NCBI GenBank assembly: GCA_017308135.1
Contig: JAFKFM010000008.1
Coordinates: 434,001-498,000, forward strand
Source of the DNA: Alphaproteobacteria bacterium
GTDB taxonomy: Bacteria; Pseudomonadota; Alphaproteobacteria; CACIAM-22H2
DNA length: 64,000 nt
Direction: 5' to 3'
This document shows, in pieces, positions 9,300 to 17,332 of the stretch. Each line of letters opens with the position of its first letter. The stretch's first letter is position 1. Below the pieces are notes generated by a model, which was not told the origin of the DNA, did not search any database, and saw only the letters and a program-made list of their open reading frames with translations. Position numbers and translations under genes: made by a program.

Positions 9300-10325
9300 T
9301 TAGCGGATCGGCGGCGCGTACATCAGGCCGCCTTGCGACCAAAGGCGGTTGACGCCGCGCTCGATGCCCAGCGGAACGATGTTGCGTTCGTACTGCTCGG
9401 CGTAGTTACCGACCTGCTTGATGATGTTGTAGGCCCACTTGTTGTCGAGGCCGAGCATCTGGCCCAGACCGCCCGTGGCGCCGACGAAGCGCTGAATCGA
9501 CGGGTTGGTCGAATTCATCTGCGAGTCGATATTCGCCGAGGTGAGGCCGAGCTCTTCGGCTTCCAGCGTCGCGAAGAACGCCCACTTGACGATATCGCCC
9601 CACTTGGCGTCGCCATGGCGGACCGACGGGCCCAGAGGCTCCTTCGAGATCACTTCCGGCAGGATCACGTGGTCGGCGGGGACCGGCGTGTTCGCGGCGC
9701 GGATCGAGGCGAGGCCCGAGATGTCGGTCGTGAACGAATCGCAACGGCCCGCGAGATAGGCGGCGATGTTCTCTTCCAGACGCTCGATGACGACCGGGGT
9801 GAAGCGGATGTTGTTGGCGCGGAAATAATCCGCGAGGTTCAGCTCGGTCGTGGTGCCCGGCTGCACGCAGATCGTGGCGCCGTTCAGCTCCTTGGCCGAC
9901 TTCACGTTCAGCGACTTCTTCACCATGAAGCCCTGGCCGTCGTAGAAGTTCGTCGCCAGGAAGTCGAGGCCGAGCGACGTATCGCGCGACAGCGTCCAGG
10001 TCGTGTTGCGAACGAGCAGGTCGATTTCGCCCGACTGCAACGCCGTGAAGCGCTGCTGCGCCGTCGTGGCGACGTAGCGGACCTTCGTCGCGTCGCCGAA
10101 CACGGCCGCCGCGACCGCGCGGCAGACGTCGACGTCGAGACCCGTCCATTCGCCGCGCGCGTTGGGCATGCCGAAACCGGCCACCGAACCGTTCGCGCCG
10201 CAGATCAACTGACCGCGCGCCTTGACGGCGTCGAGGGTCGGCGAGCCCGAACCTTGCTGGGCTTGGGCCGGCAATGCGGCGACGGCAATGGCCGCCGCGG
10301 CGATGGCGCTGGCAAGAGCTTTCAT
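9300..10325 (-). CDS. aapJ: General L-amino acid ABC transporter, periplasmic binding protein
   Basis: This is a 341-residue periplasmic solute-binding protein of the polar-amino-acid family (SBP family 3). The signal peptide covers residues 1-22 with cleavage near AQAQQ. The mature part begins TLDAVKARGQLICG and shows the AapJ-type binding region GLDVDVCRAVAAAVFGD. It is the first gene of aapJQMP, preceded by a good ribosome-binding site and followed by a strong stem-loop. It is divergent from metC across a 250-base spacer with two palindromes. Confidence 0.94.
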   Translation of the reverse strand: MKALASAIAAAAIAVAALPAQAQQGSGSPTLDAVKARGQLICGANGSVAGFGMPNARGEWTGLDVDVCRAVAAAVFGDATKVRYVATTAQQRFTALQSGEIDLLVRNTTWTLSRDTSLGLDFLATNFYDGQGFMVKKSLNVKSAKELNGATICVQPGTTTELNLADYFRANNIRFTPVVIERLEENIAAYLAGRCDSFTTDISGLASIRAANTPVPADHVILPEVISKEPLGPSVRHGDAKWGDIVKWAFFATLEAEELGLTSANIDSQMNSTNPSIQRFVGATGGLGQMLGLDNKWAYNIIKQVGNYAEQYERNIVPLGIERGVNRLWSQGGLMYAPPIR

Positions 10326-10400
10326 GAACCAATCTCCCTTCGGCGCCCCGGGAATGGGGCGCTGGTTTCCAGTGATATCGTGTCCTCCCTGCCGGCCGAG

Positions 10401-10490
10401 GTTGTTTGAAACAATCGCTCGTTACCCGTCAGGAAGCGCCACGCTAGCACGCGCTCGATACCGCTCTCAAATGGTTTGTATCGATACGAA
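10401..10490. promoter_or_regulatory. Divergent aapJ/metC control region with two palindromes
   Basis: The 250-base spacer between the divergent aapJ and metC starts holds a 13-base palindrome, TTGTTTGAAACAA (10402-10414), and a 10-base palindrome, GTATCGATAC (10478-10487). Both look like binding sites for dimeric regulators. Which regulator binds, and which gene it controls, is not evident. Confidence 0.4.
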
Positions 10491-10576
10491 AAATCGAAAG
10501 ACCCCCTATAGAAAGGCGGCGCTATAGTGCGCGGATCGTCCGTGAAATCCGGATACTCGAAACGAGCCAGACGCGC

Positions 10577-11761
10577 ATGAAAACCGACACCAAGCTCACC
10601 TCCCTCGGCCGCGACCCGCACGCCAATTTCGGGGTCGTCAATCCGCCCGTCTACCACGCGTCGACGATCGTCTTCCCCACGCTCGATGCGCTCGAAGCGG
10701 CCCAGAAAACCAAGACTAAAAATCAAATGCGCTACGGCCGTTACGGCACGCCGACGACCTTCGCGCTGACCGACGCGATGGCGGAACTCGACGGCGGCTA
10801 CGCGTCCTTCGCGGTGGGTTCGGGGGCGGCCGCGATCCTCGCCGTGCTGATGGCCTTCACCAAAGCCGGCGATCACGTGTTGTGCGTCGACACGGCTTAC
10901 GCGCCGTCGCGCCATTATTGTAACGGCGTCCTCAAGCGCTTCGGCGTCGAGACGACCTATTACGATCCGGCGATCGGGGCTGGCATCGCAGACCTCATAA
11001 AACCCAACACGAAGTTGTGCTTGCTTGAGTCGCCGGGCTCGCTGACATTCGAAGTGCAGGACGTGCCCGCGATCGTCGCCGCGTGCCAAGCGAAGGGTGT
11101 CGCCACGGCGATCGACAATACTTGGGCGACGCCCGTCTATTTCCGCCCCTTCGATTTCGGCGTCGATGTGACGATCCAGGCCGGCACCAAATATATCAGC
11201 GGCCATTCGGACGTGATGCTCGGCATCGTCTCGATCCGCGAAGAACGCCTGTACCAAACCGTGCGCGCGGGCGTTGACGATCTGGGTGCGGCGGTCGGGC
11301 CGGACGACGTCTATCTCGCCTTGCGCGGCCTGCGCACGCTGGGCGTTCGCTTGCCGCGTCACTACGAAACGGGCTTGAAGCTCGCGAATTGGCTGGCGCA
11401 ACAGCCCGAAGTCGATCGCGTGCTGCACCCGGCTTTGCCCGCCTGCCCCGGCCACGAATTCTGGAAGCGCGACTTCAAGGGCGCGTCGGGCTTGTTCTCG
11501 TTCGTGTTGAAGGATACGCCGCGCGTCGCCTTGGCCGCCTTCGTCGACGATCTTGAGCATTACGGCATGGGCGCTTCGTGGGGCGGTTTCGAAAGCCTGA
11601 TTCTGCCCAGCAAGGTCGACACGATCCGCACCGTGAACAAATGGGCCGGCCCCGGTCCGTTGCTGCGCGTGCACGCGGGCCTCGAAGATCCCGCCGATCT
11701 GATCGCCGATCTCGACAAGGGCTTCGCGCGATTGCGCGCGGCCGCCAAGAGCGCCAAATGA
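10577..11761 (+). CDS. metC: Cystathionine beta-lyase
   Basis: This is a 394-residue PLP enzyme of the Cys/Met-metabolism family that cleaves cystathionine to homocysteine, pyruvate and ammonia. The PLP lysine is K205 in QAGTKYISGHSD. The opening KLTSLGRDPHANFGVVNPPVYHAS and the GMGASWGGFESL segment near the end are those of alphaproteobacterial MetC rather than of gamma-synthases. Its TGA stop overlaps the hisI ATG. Confidence 0.9.
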   Translation: MKTDTKLTSLGRDPHANFGVVNPPVYHASTIVFPTLDALEAAQKTKTKNQMRYGRYGTPTTFALTDAMAELDGGYASFAVGSGAAAILAVLMAFTKAGDHVLCVDTAYAPSRHYCNGVLKRFGVETTYYDPAIGAGIADLIKPNTKLCLLESPGSLTFEVQDVPAIVAACQAKGVATAIDNTWATPVYFRPFDFGVDVTIQAGTKYISGHSDVMLGIVSIREERLYQTVRAGVDDLGAAVGPDDVYLALRGLRTLGVRLPRHYETGLKLANWLAQQPEVDRVLHPALPACPGHEFWKRDFKGASGLFSFVLKDTPRVALAAFVDDLEHYGMGASWGGFESLILPSKVDTIRTVNKWAGPGPLLRVHAGLEDPADLIADLDKGFARLRAAAKSAK

Positions 11762-12156
11762 GCGCGCCCGATCTCGCCCCCATTCTGGCCGAGATCGCGT
11801 TCGACGCCACGGGGCTGGTCGTCGCCATCGCGCAGCAGCACGACACGGGCGAAATCCTGATGGTCGCGTATATGAATCGCGCGGCGGTCGAGGAAACGCT
11901 GACGACCGGCACGGTCTGCTATTGGTCGCGCAGCCGCATGAAGCTGTGGCGCAAGGGCGAAAGCTCGGGCCAGACGCAGCGTCTGGTCGAATTCCGCGTC
12001 GATTGCGACGGCGACGCGGTGCTCGTGCGCGTCGATCAAACGGGTGTGGCCTGCCATACCGGGCGGCGCGACTGCTTCTTCCGCGTCGTGCGCGACGGGG
12101 CGCTTGTCGTCGATAAGCCCGTGCTCGTCGATCCGGACAAGCTCTATGGCGGCTGA
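11758..12156 (+). CDS. hisI: Phosphoribosyl-AMP cyclohydrolase
   Basis: This 132-residue enzyme opens the adenine ring of phosphoribosyl-AMP in histidine synthesis. The family motifs are present: MVAYMNRAAVEETL, YWSRSRMKLWRKGESSGQ, and the zinc-binding cysteines in DCDGDAVLVRV and ACHTGRRDCFF. It is monofunctional, with no HisE domain. It starts in an ATGA overlap with metC and runs slightly into the next gene, so the three are probably co-translated despite being unrelated functionally. Confidence 0.93.
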   Translation: MSAPDLAPILAEIAFDATGLVVAIAQQHDTGEILMVAYMNRAAVEETLTTGTVCYWSRSRMKLWRKGESSGQTQRLVEFRVDCDGDAVLVRVDQTGVACHTGRRDCFFRVVRDGALVVDKPVLVDPDKLYGG

Positions 12157-12511
12157 TCCCAAACCGCGCTTGCGCATCCTGCTGGGCTCGGCGATCGCGA
12201 TCGGGCCCGGCAAGGCCGATCTGCTCGACGCGATTTCGCGCACCGGCTCGATCTCCGCCGCCGCGCGCGAGATGGACATGTCCTATCGCCGTGCCTGGCT
12301 GCTGGTGTCGGAGATGAACGACGCGTTCCGCGAGCCGCTGGTGACCGCCGGTGCCGGCGGGCGGCGCGGCGGCGGGGCCGAGGTGACGGCCTTGGGCCAC
12401 GAAGCCCTCGCGCGCTACCGGGCGATGGAGTCACGCGCGCAGCATTTTTTAGCGCCGGACGTCGAGACTTTTACAAAGTTAATGCGCAAGAAAGATCGCG
12501 CTAAAGATTAA
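12146..12511 (+). CDS. ModE-like winged-helix DNA-binding protein
   Basis: This 121-residue protein has the N-terminal DNA-binding domain of the molybdate regulator ModE and lacks the C-terminal molybdate-binding MOP domains. The recognition region is visible as AISRTGSISAAAREMDMSYRRAWLLVSEMN, followed by the RGGGAEVTALG wing. Short ModE-like proteins of this type often regulate molybdenum-related genes, which would fit the molybdenum hydroxylase cluster at 46-57 kb, but that link is inference. It starts inside the last codons of hisI. Confidence 0.8.
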   Translation: MAADPKPRLRILLGSAIAIGPGKADLLDAISRTGSISAAAREMDMSYRRAWLLVSEMNDAFREPLVTAGAGGRRGGGAEVTALGHEALARYRAMESRAQHFLAPDVETFTKLMRKKDRAKD

Positions 12512-12534
12512 GACTTATCCACAGACATTTGATT

Positions 12535-12540
12535 TATAAT
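12535..12540 (+). promoter_or_regulatory. Candidate -10 box upstream of the 12697 gene
   Basis: TATAAT lies in a short AT-rich stretch between the ModE-like gene and the following small gene. The -35 region is weak. The stretch also contains a perfect DnaA-box sequence at 12515-12523. Confidence 0.35.
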
Positions 12541-12696
12541 AATTTTTAGGCACCTGAACCCGGCCTGAATTCCGCGTATTGCAACGTTTTCCCGTTAAGC
12601 ATATATTGGTATTCAGGAAAAGGGGCTCGAATTGCGTCTTTTCCGGTTGTGAACGCCACTTTCGTGGCGCAGCGACCGTTGCAGAGGGACCAAGAA

Positions 12697-13101
12697 ATGG
12701 TGGCTTTGCCGCCTCTCGCAGCGACGACGACCTTCCCGGGTCTCACCCGCCCGGCGCCGGTTACCCAACCGGGCGCCGCGAGTGACTCTGCGCGTGCGCC
12801 CGAAGCTCCTGTTATCAGCTCCGCCGCCTCCGCCAAGATCCGCCAGCAGCAGGATCAAGCCGCCGCTCTGGCCGAGCAGGCTCAGGCGCAGAACCAGCGC
12901 AGCGGCGAAAGCCGTCAGGCCCCGGCCCTGCCGCCCTCGCCCTATTCGCAGAATGTCGGGCTGTTCGACAATTCGTTCCGCGTGTTCGTGGATATCGTGT
13001 TGTCGAACGACGAGAACCGCACCGTCGCGCGCGTGTTCGGCACCCCGCCGGCGCAAAAGCCGACCGCGTCCGCTTCGAAGCCGGTCGATATCTTCGCCTA
13101 A
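12697..13101 (+). CDS. Small Pro/Ala/Gln-rich protein of unknown function
   Basis: This 134-residue protein is not recognised. The first ~95 residues are low-complexity (Pro, Ala, Gln), probably disordered with a Gln/Ala-rich helix. The last ~40 form a compact segment around SFRVFVDIVLSNDENRTVARVFG. That two-strand pattern is loosely like the end of FlaG flagellar proteins, a weak resemblance only. The start is ATG 12697 because GAGGGA lies 7 bases upstream; an in-frame ATG at 12649 would add 16 residues. The stop abuts the stop of the convergent TPR gene with no gap. Confidence 0.65.
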   Translation: MVALPPLAATTTFPGLTRPAPVTQPGAASDSARAPEAPVISSAASAKIRQQQDQAAALAEQAQAQNQRSGESRQAPALPPSPYSQNVGLFDNSFRVFVDIVLSNDENRTVARVFGTPPAQKPTASASKPVDIFA

Positions 13102-14925
13102 CTAGGCGCGTTCCTCACATCGCAATCGCCACATGCCGCGGAGCGCGGCGGCGAAGTCGCGCGCATAGGCCGGCGCGTCGCCCAACGCCGAGTTCGCGAC
13201 GCGCGCGCGCAGCCCGTGGCGCAGCGCGTTGAGCGCCGCCGGATCGCCGGCCGCCGCGACCGCGCGCGCGACGAAGGCGTCGTCGTCGTCCACGACCCAA
13301 TCGCCCAGGCCGCAAGCGCCGAGGATCGAATCCCCGAACCGTCCCAGCGGTGCGCGGTCGCGCTTCGACAGGACCGGCACGCCCATCCAAAGCGCCTCGA
13401 ACGTCGTCGCCCCGGCATTATGCGGGAACGGATCGAGGGCGATGTCGATATCGCCATACGCGGCCCAGGTGACCGACTGCGGTGCCGTCGCGATCAGATC
13501 GAGGCGTGAAGCATCCCCGCCCCACTCGGCGAAGCGGCGCTGGAAAAGCGCACGTGTCTCGGCCTCGCCGAAGACCAGCGCATTGAGCACCAAGCGCGCA
13601 TTCGGAATCGCCGCGAGGATGCGCGCCCAGAGGCGCAGACAATGTTCGTTGTAGCGCACCGTGCGGCTGAAGCAGCCGAAGGTCGGATAGCCATTGCGCA
13701 GCACCGGTGCCGACCCCGGTCCGGGCATCGCGTCCTGCGGCGCATAGACGAACGCCGTGTGCGGCAAGCGCCAGACCTTCTCGACGAACGCGGCTTCGGC
13801 CCCCGGTGGCACCAAGCGTTCGTCGCCGATATACCAATCGATCGCGGCAAGACCCGTCGTGCCGCCATAGCCGAGCCACGTTGCCTGCACGGGTGCGGCT
13901 TTACGCGCGAACACGCCCAGGCGATTGCCCTGGCTGTGGCCCGACAGATCGACCAGCACGTCGATCTTCGCGGCGGCGATCAAGGCGGCGGCCGCGTCAT
14001 CGTGCAACTCGCCGATCGCATGCCATTCGGCGAAAGCGCCGCGATAGCGCCGCGTCCATTCGTCGTCGGCGCTCGGATCGGTCGCGAAGGCGATCAGCGT
14101 CGCGGCGTCGCGCGGAAAATGTTCGAGCAGCGGCCACAGGAAATGCCGCGCCGAGTGGCGGCGGAAATCGCCCGACACGAAGCCGATGCGCAAACGCCGT
14201 TCGGGCGAAAGTTCGGGCGTCAGCGTGATCGGCGGCCGCGCGCGTCGGTTACCCCACGCGACGTAAAGCGCCGTGATGGCGGCGCTGTCCATCGCCGGAT
14301 CGTAATTCGCGGTGAACAGCCGATTGCTTTCGATATCCGGCCGGCCCGGCTCGCGCGCCAGCGCCGCCGCGTAGTCGGCCATGGCGCCCGCGTGATCCAG
14401 CAGATCCTGGCGCACGCTCGCCGCGGCGCCCGGTGAGTCGTTCGCCGCGAATATCGCCAAGGCCGCCATCGGCCGGTTCGCGGCTTTCAGCGCGACGCCG
14501 AGATTTTCGCGCAGCGCCTTGACGCCGGGCATCGCCGCATCCGCCGCCGCGATATCCGCGACGGCGCCATTCGCATCGCCCAGATCGAGCTTGGCGAGGC
14601 CGCGATTGCACAAGATCAGCGCGTGACCGGGGGCGAGCGCCGCCGCTTGTTCCAGGGCTGCCAGCGCTTCGCTGGGGCGCCCGGCGCCGCGCAGCGCGTT
14701 GCCTTCGTTCATCCAGGCGTCGGCGAAACCGGGCGCGATCTGGCGCGCGCGGACGAATTTGGCGCGGGCTGCGTCGAAACGCCGATGGGCAAGATCGATC
14801 TGCCCCGACAGGTTCAGCGCATCGACGGCGTTGGGATCGGCGGCGATCAATGCGGCGTAGATCGCATCGGCTTCGTTCAGCCTTCCGGCCTGATGCAGCG
14901 CCAAGGCTTGTTCGAGGCTGGCCAC
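13102..14925 (-). CDS. TPR protein with glycosyltransferase-41 (SPINDLY/OGT-like) domain
   Basis: This is a 607-residue cytosolic protein. Residues ~1-240 are TPR repeats (pattern EQALALHQAGRLNEADAIYAALIAADPN and later copies). Residues ~260-600 are a glycosyltransferase family 41 domain with RLRIGFVSGDFRRHSA, DVLVDLSGHSQGNR, YGDIDIALDPFPHNAGATTFEALWMGVPV and the final helical region. Bacterial members often glycosylate flagellins or other surface proteins from nucleotide sugars. The start is GTG 14925, which overlaps the TAG stop of the upstream gene; the frame is open further but is antisense-like there. A paralogue lies at 19.9-22.2 kb. Confidence 0.87.
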   Translation of the reverse strand: MASLEQALALHQAGRLNEADAIYAALIAADPNAVDALNLSGQIDLAHRRFDAARAKFVRARQIAPGFADAWMNEGNALRGAGRPSEALAALEQAAALAPGHALILCNRGLAKLDLGDANGAVADIAAADAAMPGVKALRENLGVALKAANRPMAALAIFAANDSPGAAASVRQDLLDHAGAMADYAAALAREPGRPDIESNRLFTANYDPAMDSAAITALYVAWGNRRARPPITLTPELSPERRLRIGFVSGDFRRHSARHFLWPLLEHFPRDAATLIAFATDPSADDEWTRRYRGAFAEWHAIGELHDDAAAALIAAAKIDVLVDLSGHSQGNRLGVFARKAAPVQATWLGYGGTTGLAAIDWYIGDERLVPPGAEAAFVEKVWRLPHTAFVYAPQDAMPGPGSAPVLRNGYPTFGCFSRTVRYNEHCLRLWARILAAIPNARLVLNALVFGEAETRALFQRRFAEWGGDASRLDLIATAPQSVTWAAYGDIDIALDPFPHNAGATTFEALWMGVPVLSKRDRAPLGRFGDSILGACGLGDWVVDDDDAFVARAVAAAGDPAALNALRHGLRARVANSALGDAPAYARDFAAALRGMWRLRCEERA

Positions 14926-15269
14926 TAACGCGGCCAAATCAACTCGAGGCTGACATCCTCGTCCGCCGCCATGTTCTCGACGATCTGGACGACTTTGGCG
15001 CCGGCGCGCATTTCCTCGGCGAGATCCTTGGCGACACGGCCGATCTCGCGGCGCTCCGTCCCCGGCAGCTTGTCGAATTGCCGCTTGGCGTTGGCGATAT
15101 CCATGCGATCGCCCGATTCGGACGCCAAACGCGCGGCGCGCGACGCATCGGTCGTCCCGCCCGACACGCGTTCGATCGCGGCGGCGAAGATCTCCAACGT
15201 GCGCTGACGCGTCTCGGGCGTCTCTTTGGGCGGCAAAGTCACCATGTTCGACGCCGGAAATTGCGTCAA
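14925..15269 (-). CDS. Small protein of unknown function coupled to the TPR glycosyltransferase
   Basis: This 114-residue soluble, helical protein is not recognised. It begins MTQFPASNMVTLPPKE, so an internal ATG at 15245 is also possible, and ends with the acidic strand ADEDVSLELIWPR. Its TAG stop shares a base with the GTG start of the SPINDLY-like gene, so the two are translated together and may work together. Confidence 0.65.
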   Translation of the reverse strand: MTQFPASNMVTLPPKETPETRQRTLEIFAAAIERVSGGTTDASRAARLASESGDRMDIANAKRQFDKLPGTERREIGRVAKDLAEEMRAGAKVVQIVENMAADEDVSLELIWPR

Positions 15270-15320
15270 AAACCAAGAAATATCAACTTCAAGCGCCCGA
15301 TAGGGGTTTCCGGCGTCCGA

Positions 15321-15397
15321 TGGCGACCCCGGCAGGATTCGAACCTGCGACCACTTGCTTAGAAGGCAAGTGCTCTATCCAGCTGAGCTACGGGGTC
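15321..15397 (-). tRNA. tRNA-Arg (anticodon TCT)
   Basis: A full cloverleaf is visible on the minus strand: acceptor GACCCCG/CGGGGTC, D arm TAGCTCAGCTGGATAGAGC, anticodon stem CTTGC/GCAAG with loop CTTCTAA (anticodon TCT, reads AGA), T arm GCAGGTTCGAATCCTGC, discriminator G and an encoded CCA. Confidence 0.97.
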
Positions 15398-15414
15398 CGG
15401 CCGTCGGCGAAAAT

Positions 15415-15714
15415 TCAGCGAACGCGGTCGTATTTGAAATTATCGGCGTAGCTCTTCGGTCTGACCCGCGAGGCATGTGGAATGGCCACTTCATAGGCGA
15501 TTCCATGGCGCTGGGCGTAGGACAAAGCCTCGTCCTGGGTCTCGAAAACCAGGCGGATCTGGCCGTCGGTATCCGGCGAGCCCGCCCAGCCCATCAGCGG
15601 GTCGGCGCGCTTGGCCGCCGCCGGCTCGAACTCCAAAACCCAGTTCTGGGTCTTCGCCTTACCCGATTGCATGGCGTTTTTGGACGGGCGGTAGATGCGC
15701 GCGGGCTTGCTCAT
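15415..15714 (-). CDS. NADH dehydrogenase (complex I) accessory subunit, NDUFS4-like
   Basis: This 99-residue protein is of the ETC complex I conserved-region family (homologue of mitochondrial NDUFS4, 18 kDa subunit), an alphaproteobacterial hallmark. Recognisable segments are ARIYRPSKNAMQSG, WVLEFEP, DPLMGWAGSPDT, and the DEALSYAQRHGIAYEV stretch ending RPKSYADNF. It would bind the peripheral arm of complex I. ATG 15714 is chosen as the first residue of the homologous region. It stands alone next to tRNA-Arg, away from any nuo operon. Confidence 0.9.
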   Translation of the reverse strand: MSKPARIYRPSKNAMQSGKAKTQNWVLEFEPAAAKRADPLMGWAGSPDTDGQIRLVFETQDEALSYAQRHGIAYEVAIPHASRVRPKSYADNFKYDRVR

Positions 15715-15888
15715 GGCGGATTTGGCTCGTGAAACGGCTGAATCGCCGGGACCGGCCCCGGCGTCCCGAAACATGGCGTCGCCCGCGCCCGAAGGCAACC
15801 CTTATCGGCACGGGGCGGCCGGACCGCTACCGGCCGCCATCTATGTTTTATGGATATTTCTTGAATCGTTATCTTTCAACCAATAGAG

Positions 15889-15894
15889 TATAAT
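15889..15894 (+). promoter_or_regulatory. Candidate -10 box for the 15949 gene
   Basis: TATAAT sits in an unusually AT-rich 100-base stretch (about 15840-15945) directly upstream of an orphan gene. A TTGAAT at 15861 is too far upstream for a standard -35 spacing. Confidence 0.4.
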
Positions 15895-15948
15895 CGTATT
15901 CAGAGAAAAATATCCTTTCTTTTATCCAAAACAAAACGGAGATGCGGC

Positions 15949-16395
15949 ATGGGCAAATCCGTCTCGAAGAAGCGCGCGGCGCATGACGGCAAGCCGCACG
16001 CCCTCGCCCCGCCCGTGGTGATGGCGCCAGACGCCAAATTGCCCGGCGGCCAGGCTTGGCGCCCTTCGCATCCGGCGCAAAATTTCCTCGGCTTCGTCGC
16101 GGCGCGCGGCTTTCCTGCGACACTCGCCGGGCCCGGCGCCGCAACGATCCGCATTCGCATCAAGCATTGCGTCGCCTACGGGGCGCGCTCGTTCCATCTG
16201 AAGCCGGACGGCAAAGGCCCGCGCTACGCCGTCGTGCTCGAACCCAAGCGCGGCGCCGACCTGCCGCCCGAAGGGCTCTACGACCTTGTGTCGGAATGCG
16301 GCTATATCGGGCGGCTGGCCGACGTGCGATTGCGCCACGTGCCCGAAGCGTTGCGCGCATCGATCGGTGGGCCGCTTTACTTCAACGTTTTGTGA
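15949..16395 (+). CDS. Conserved-looking protein of unknown function
   Basis: This 148-residue protein is not recognised. It has a basic N-terminus (MGKSVSKKRAAHDGK), a proline-rich linker, then a beta-rich domain with ATIRIRIKHCVAYGARSFHLKP and PRYAVVLEPKRGADLPPEGLYDLVSECGYIG. It has no signal peptide or membrane segment. ATG 15949 has CGGAG 7 bases upstream and an AT-rich promoter region. The agmatinase gene follows 40 bases later on the same strand. Confidence 0.65.
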   Translation: MGKSVSKKRAAHDGKPHALAPPVVMAPDAKLPGGQAWRPSHPAQNFLGFVAARGFPATLAGPGAATIRIRIKHCVAYGARSFHLKPDGKGPRYAVVLEPKRGADLPPEGLYDLVSECGYIGRLADVRLRHVPEALRASIGGPLYFNVL

Positions 16396-16435
16396 CGGGG
16401 TGGCGAAGCCGGGGCGTTGCGACTAAATTCGCCGC

Positions 16436-17332
16436 ATGGCCGTCCTCCCGCCCACATTCGCTTTGCCGCACGCTTTCCTCGGGCTCGAAAACCGCGCGCC
16501 CGGCGCGAAATTCTGCGTCGCCGGTATTCCGTTCGATCTCGGCACGACCAACCGCCCGGGGGCCCGTTTCGGACCCGCGGGCATTCGCGCCGCGTCGGTG
16601 ATGCTGCGCGACGGCGCGCATCCGAACTCGCGCCTCGACCCCGCGTCGCTCGATCTCGCCGATATCGGCAATTTCGACATCGTGCTCGGCGATATCGCCG
16701 CGAGCTACGCCAAGATCGAGGCGCAAGCCGCCAAGATCGGCCATTTGCTGGCGCTGGGCGGCGATCACGGCGCCACGCTGCCGCTGCTGCGCGCATTGCG
16801 CAAACGCCTGGGCAAGCCGGTCGCCCTCGCCCATTTCGACGCGCATATCGACACCTGGCCGACCAGCTTCGGCCAGGCGCTGGGCCACGGCTCGGTCTTC
16901 TATCGCGCGATCGAGGAAGGCTTGGTCGATCCCGCCCGGATGATCCAGATCGGCATCCGCAGCCCGGCCGATCCCGAGGTTTGGGATTGGACGATCGGCA
17001 AAGGCGTGACGATCCTCGATGCGCAGACAGTCCACGCGCGCGGGCCCGCTTTCGTCGCGGCCGAAATACGCCGCGTGCTGGGCGACGCGCCCGCCTACCT
17101 TTCCTTCGACATCGACGCGCTCGACCCCGCCTTTGCCCCCGGCACGGGCACGCCGGAAATCGGCGGTCTCGCAACCTGGCAAACCCAAGCGATCCTGCGC
17201 GCGCTGGGCGGCATCGATTGGATCGGCATGGATTTGATGGAAGTCGCGCCCGCTTACGATCACGCGGAGATCACGTCGCTCGCCGCCGCGACGATCGTTT
17301 GGGAATATTTGGCGCTCGTCGCCGTGCGCTAA
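16436..17332 (+). CDS. speB: Agmatinase / ureohydrolase
   Basis: This 298-residue Mn-dependent ureohydrolase would hydrolyse agmatine to putrescine and urea. The metal ligands are visible in GGDHG, AHFDAHIDTW and SFDIDALDPAFAPGTGTPE. The substrate class is inferred from the family and from the ornithine decarboxylase gene downstream, since both yield putrescine. No arginine decarboxylase is present nearby, so other guanidino substrates are possible. Confidence 0.85.
   Translation: MAVLPPTFALPHAFLGLENRAPGAKFCVAGIPFDLGTTNRPGARFGPAGIRAASVMLRDGAHPNSRLDPASLDLADIGNFDIVLGDIAASYAKIEAQAAKIGHLLALGGDHGATLPLLRALRKRLGKPVALAHFDAHIDTWPTSFGQALGHGSVFYRAIEEGLVDPARMIQIGIRSPADPEVWDWTIGKGVTILDAQTVHARGPAFVAAEIRRVLGDAPAYLSFDIDALDPAFAPGTGTPEIGGLATWQTQAILRALGGIDWIGMDLMEVAPAYDHAEITSLAAATIVWEYLALVAVR

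Noticed and set aside
12515..12523. Perfect DnaA box (TTATCCACA) next to an AT-rich stretch, possible replication origin
   Set aside because: It is a single copy with no cluster of further boxes and no dnaA, parAB or other typical origin neighbours. One match can occur by chance in 64 kb.
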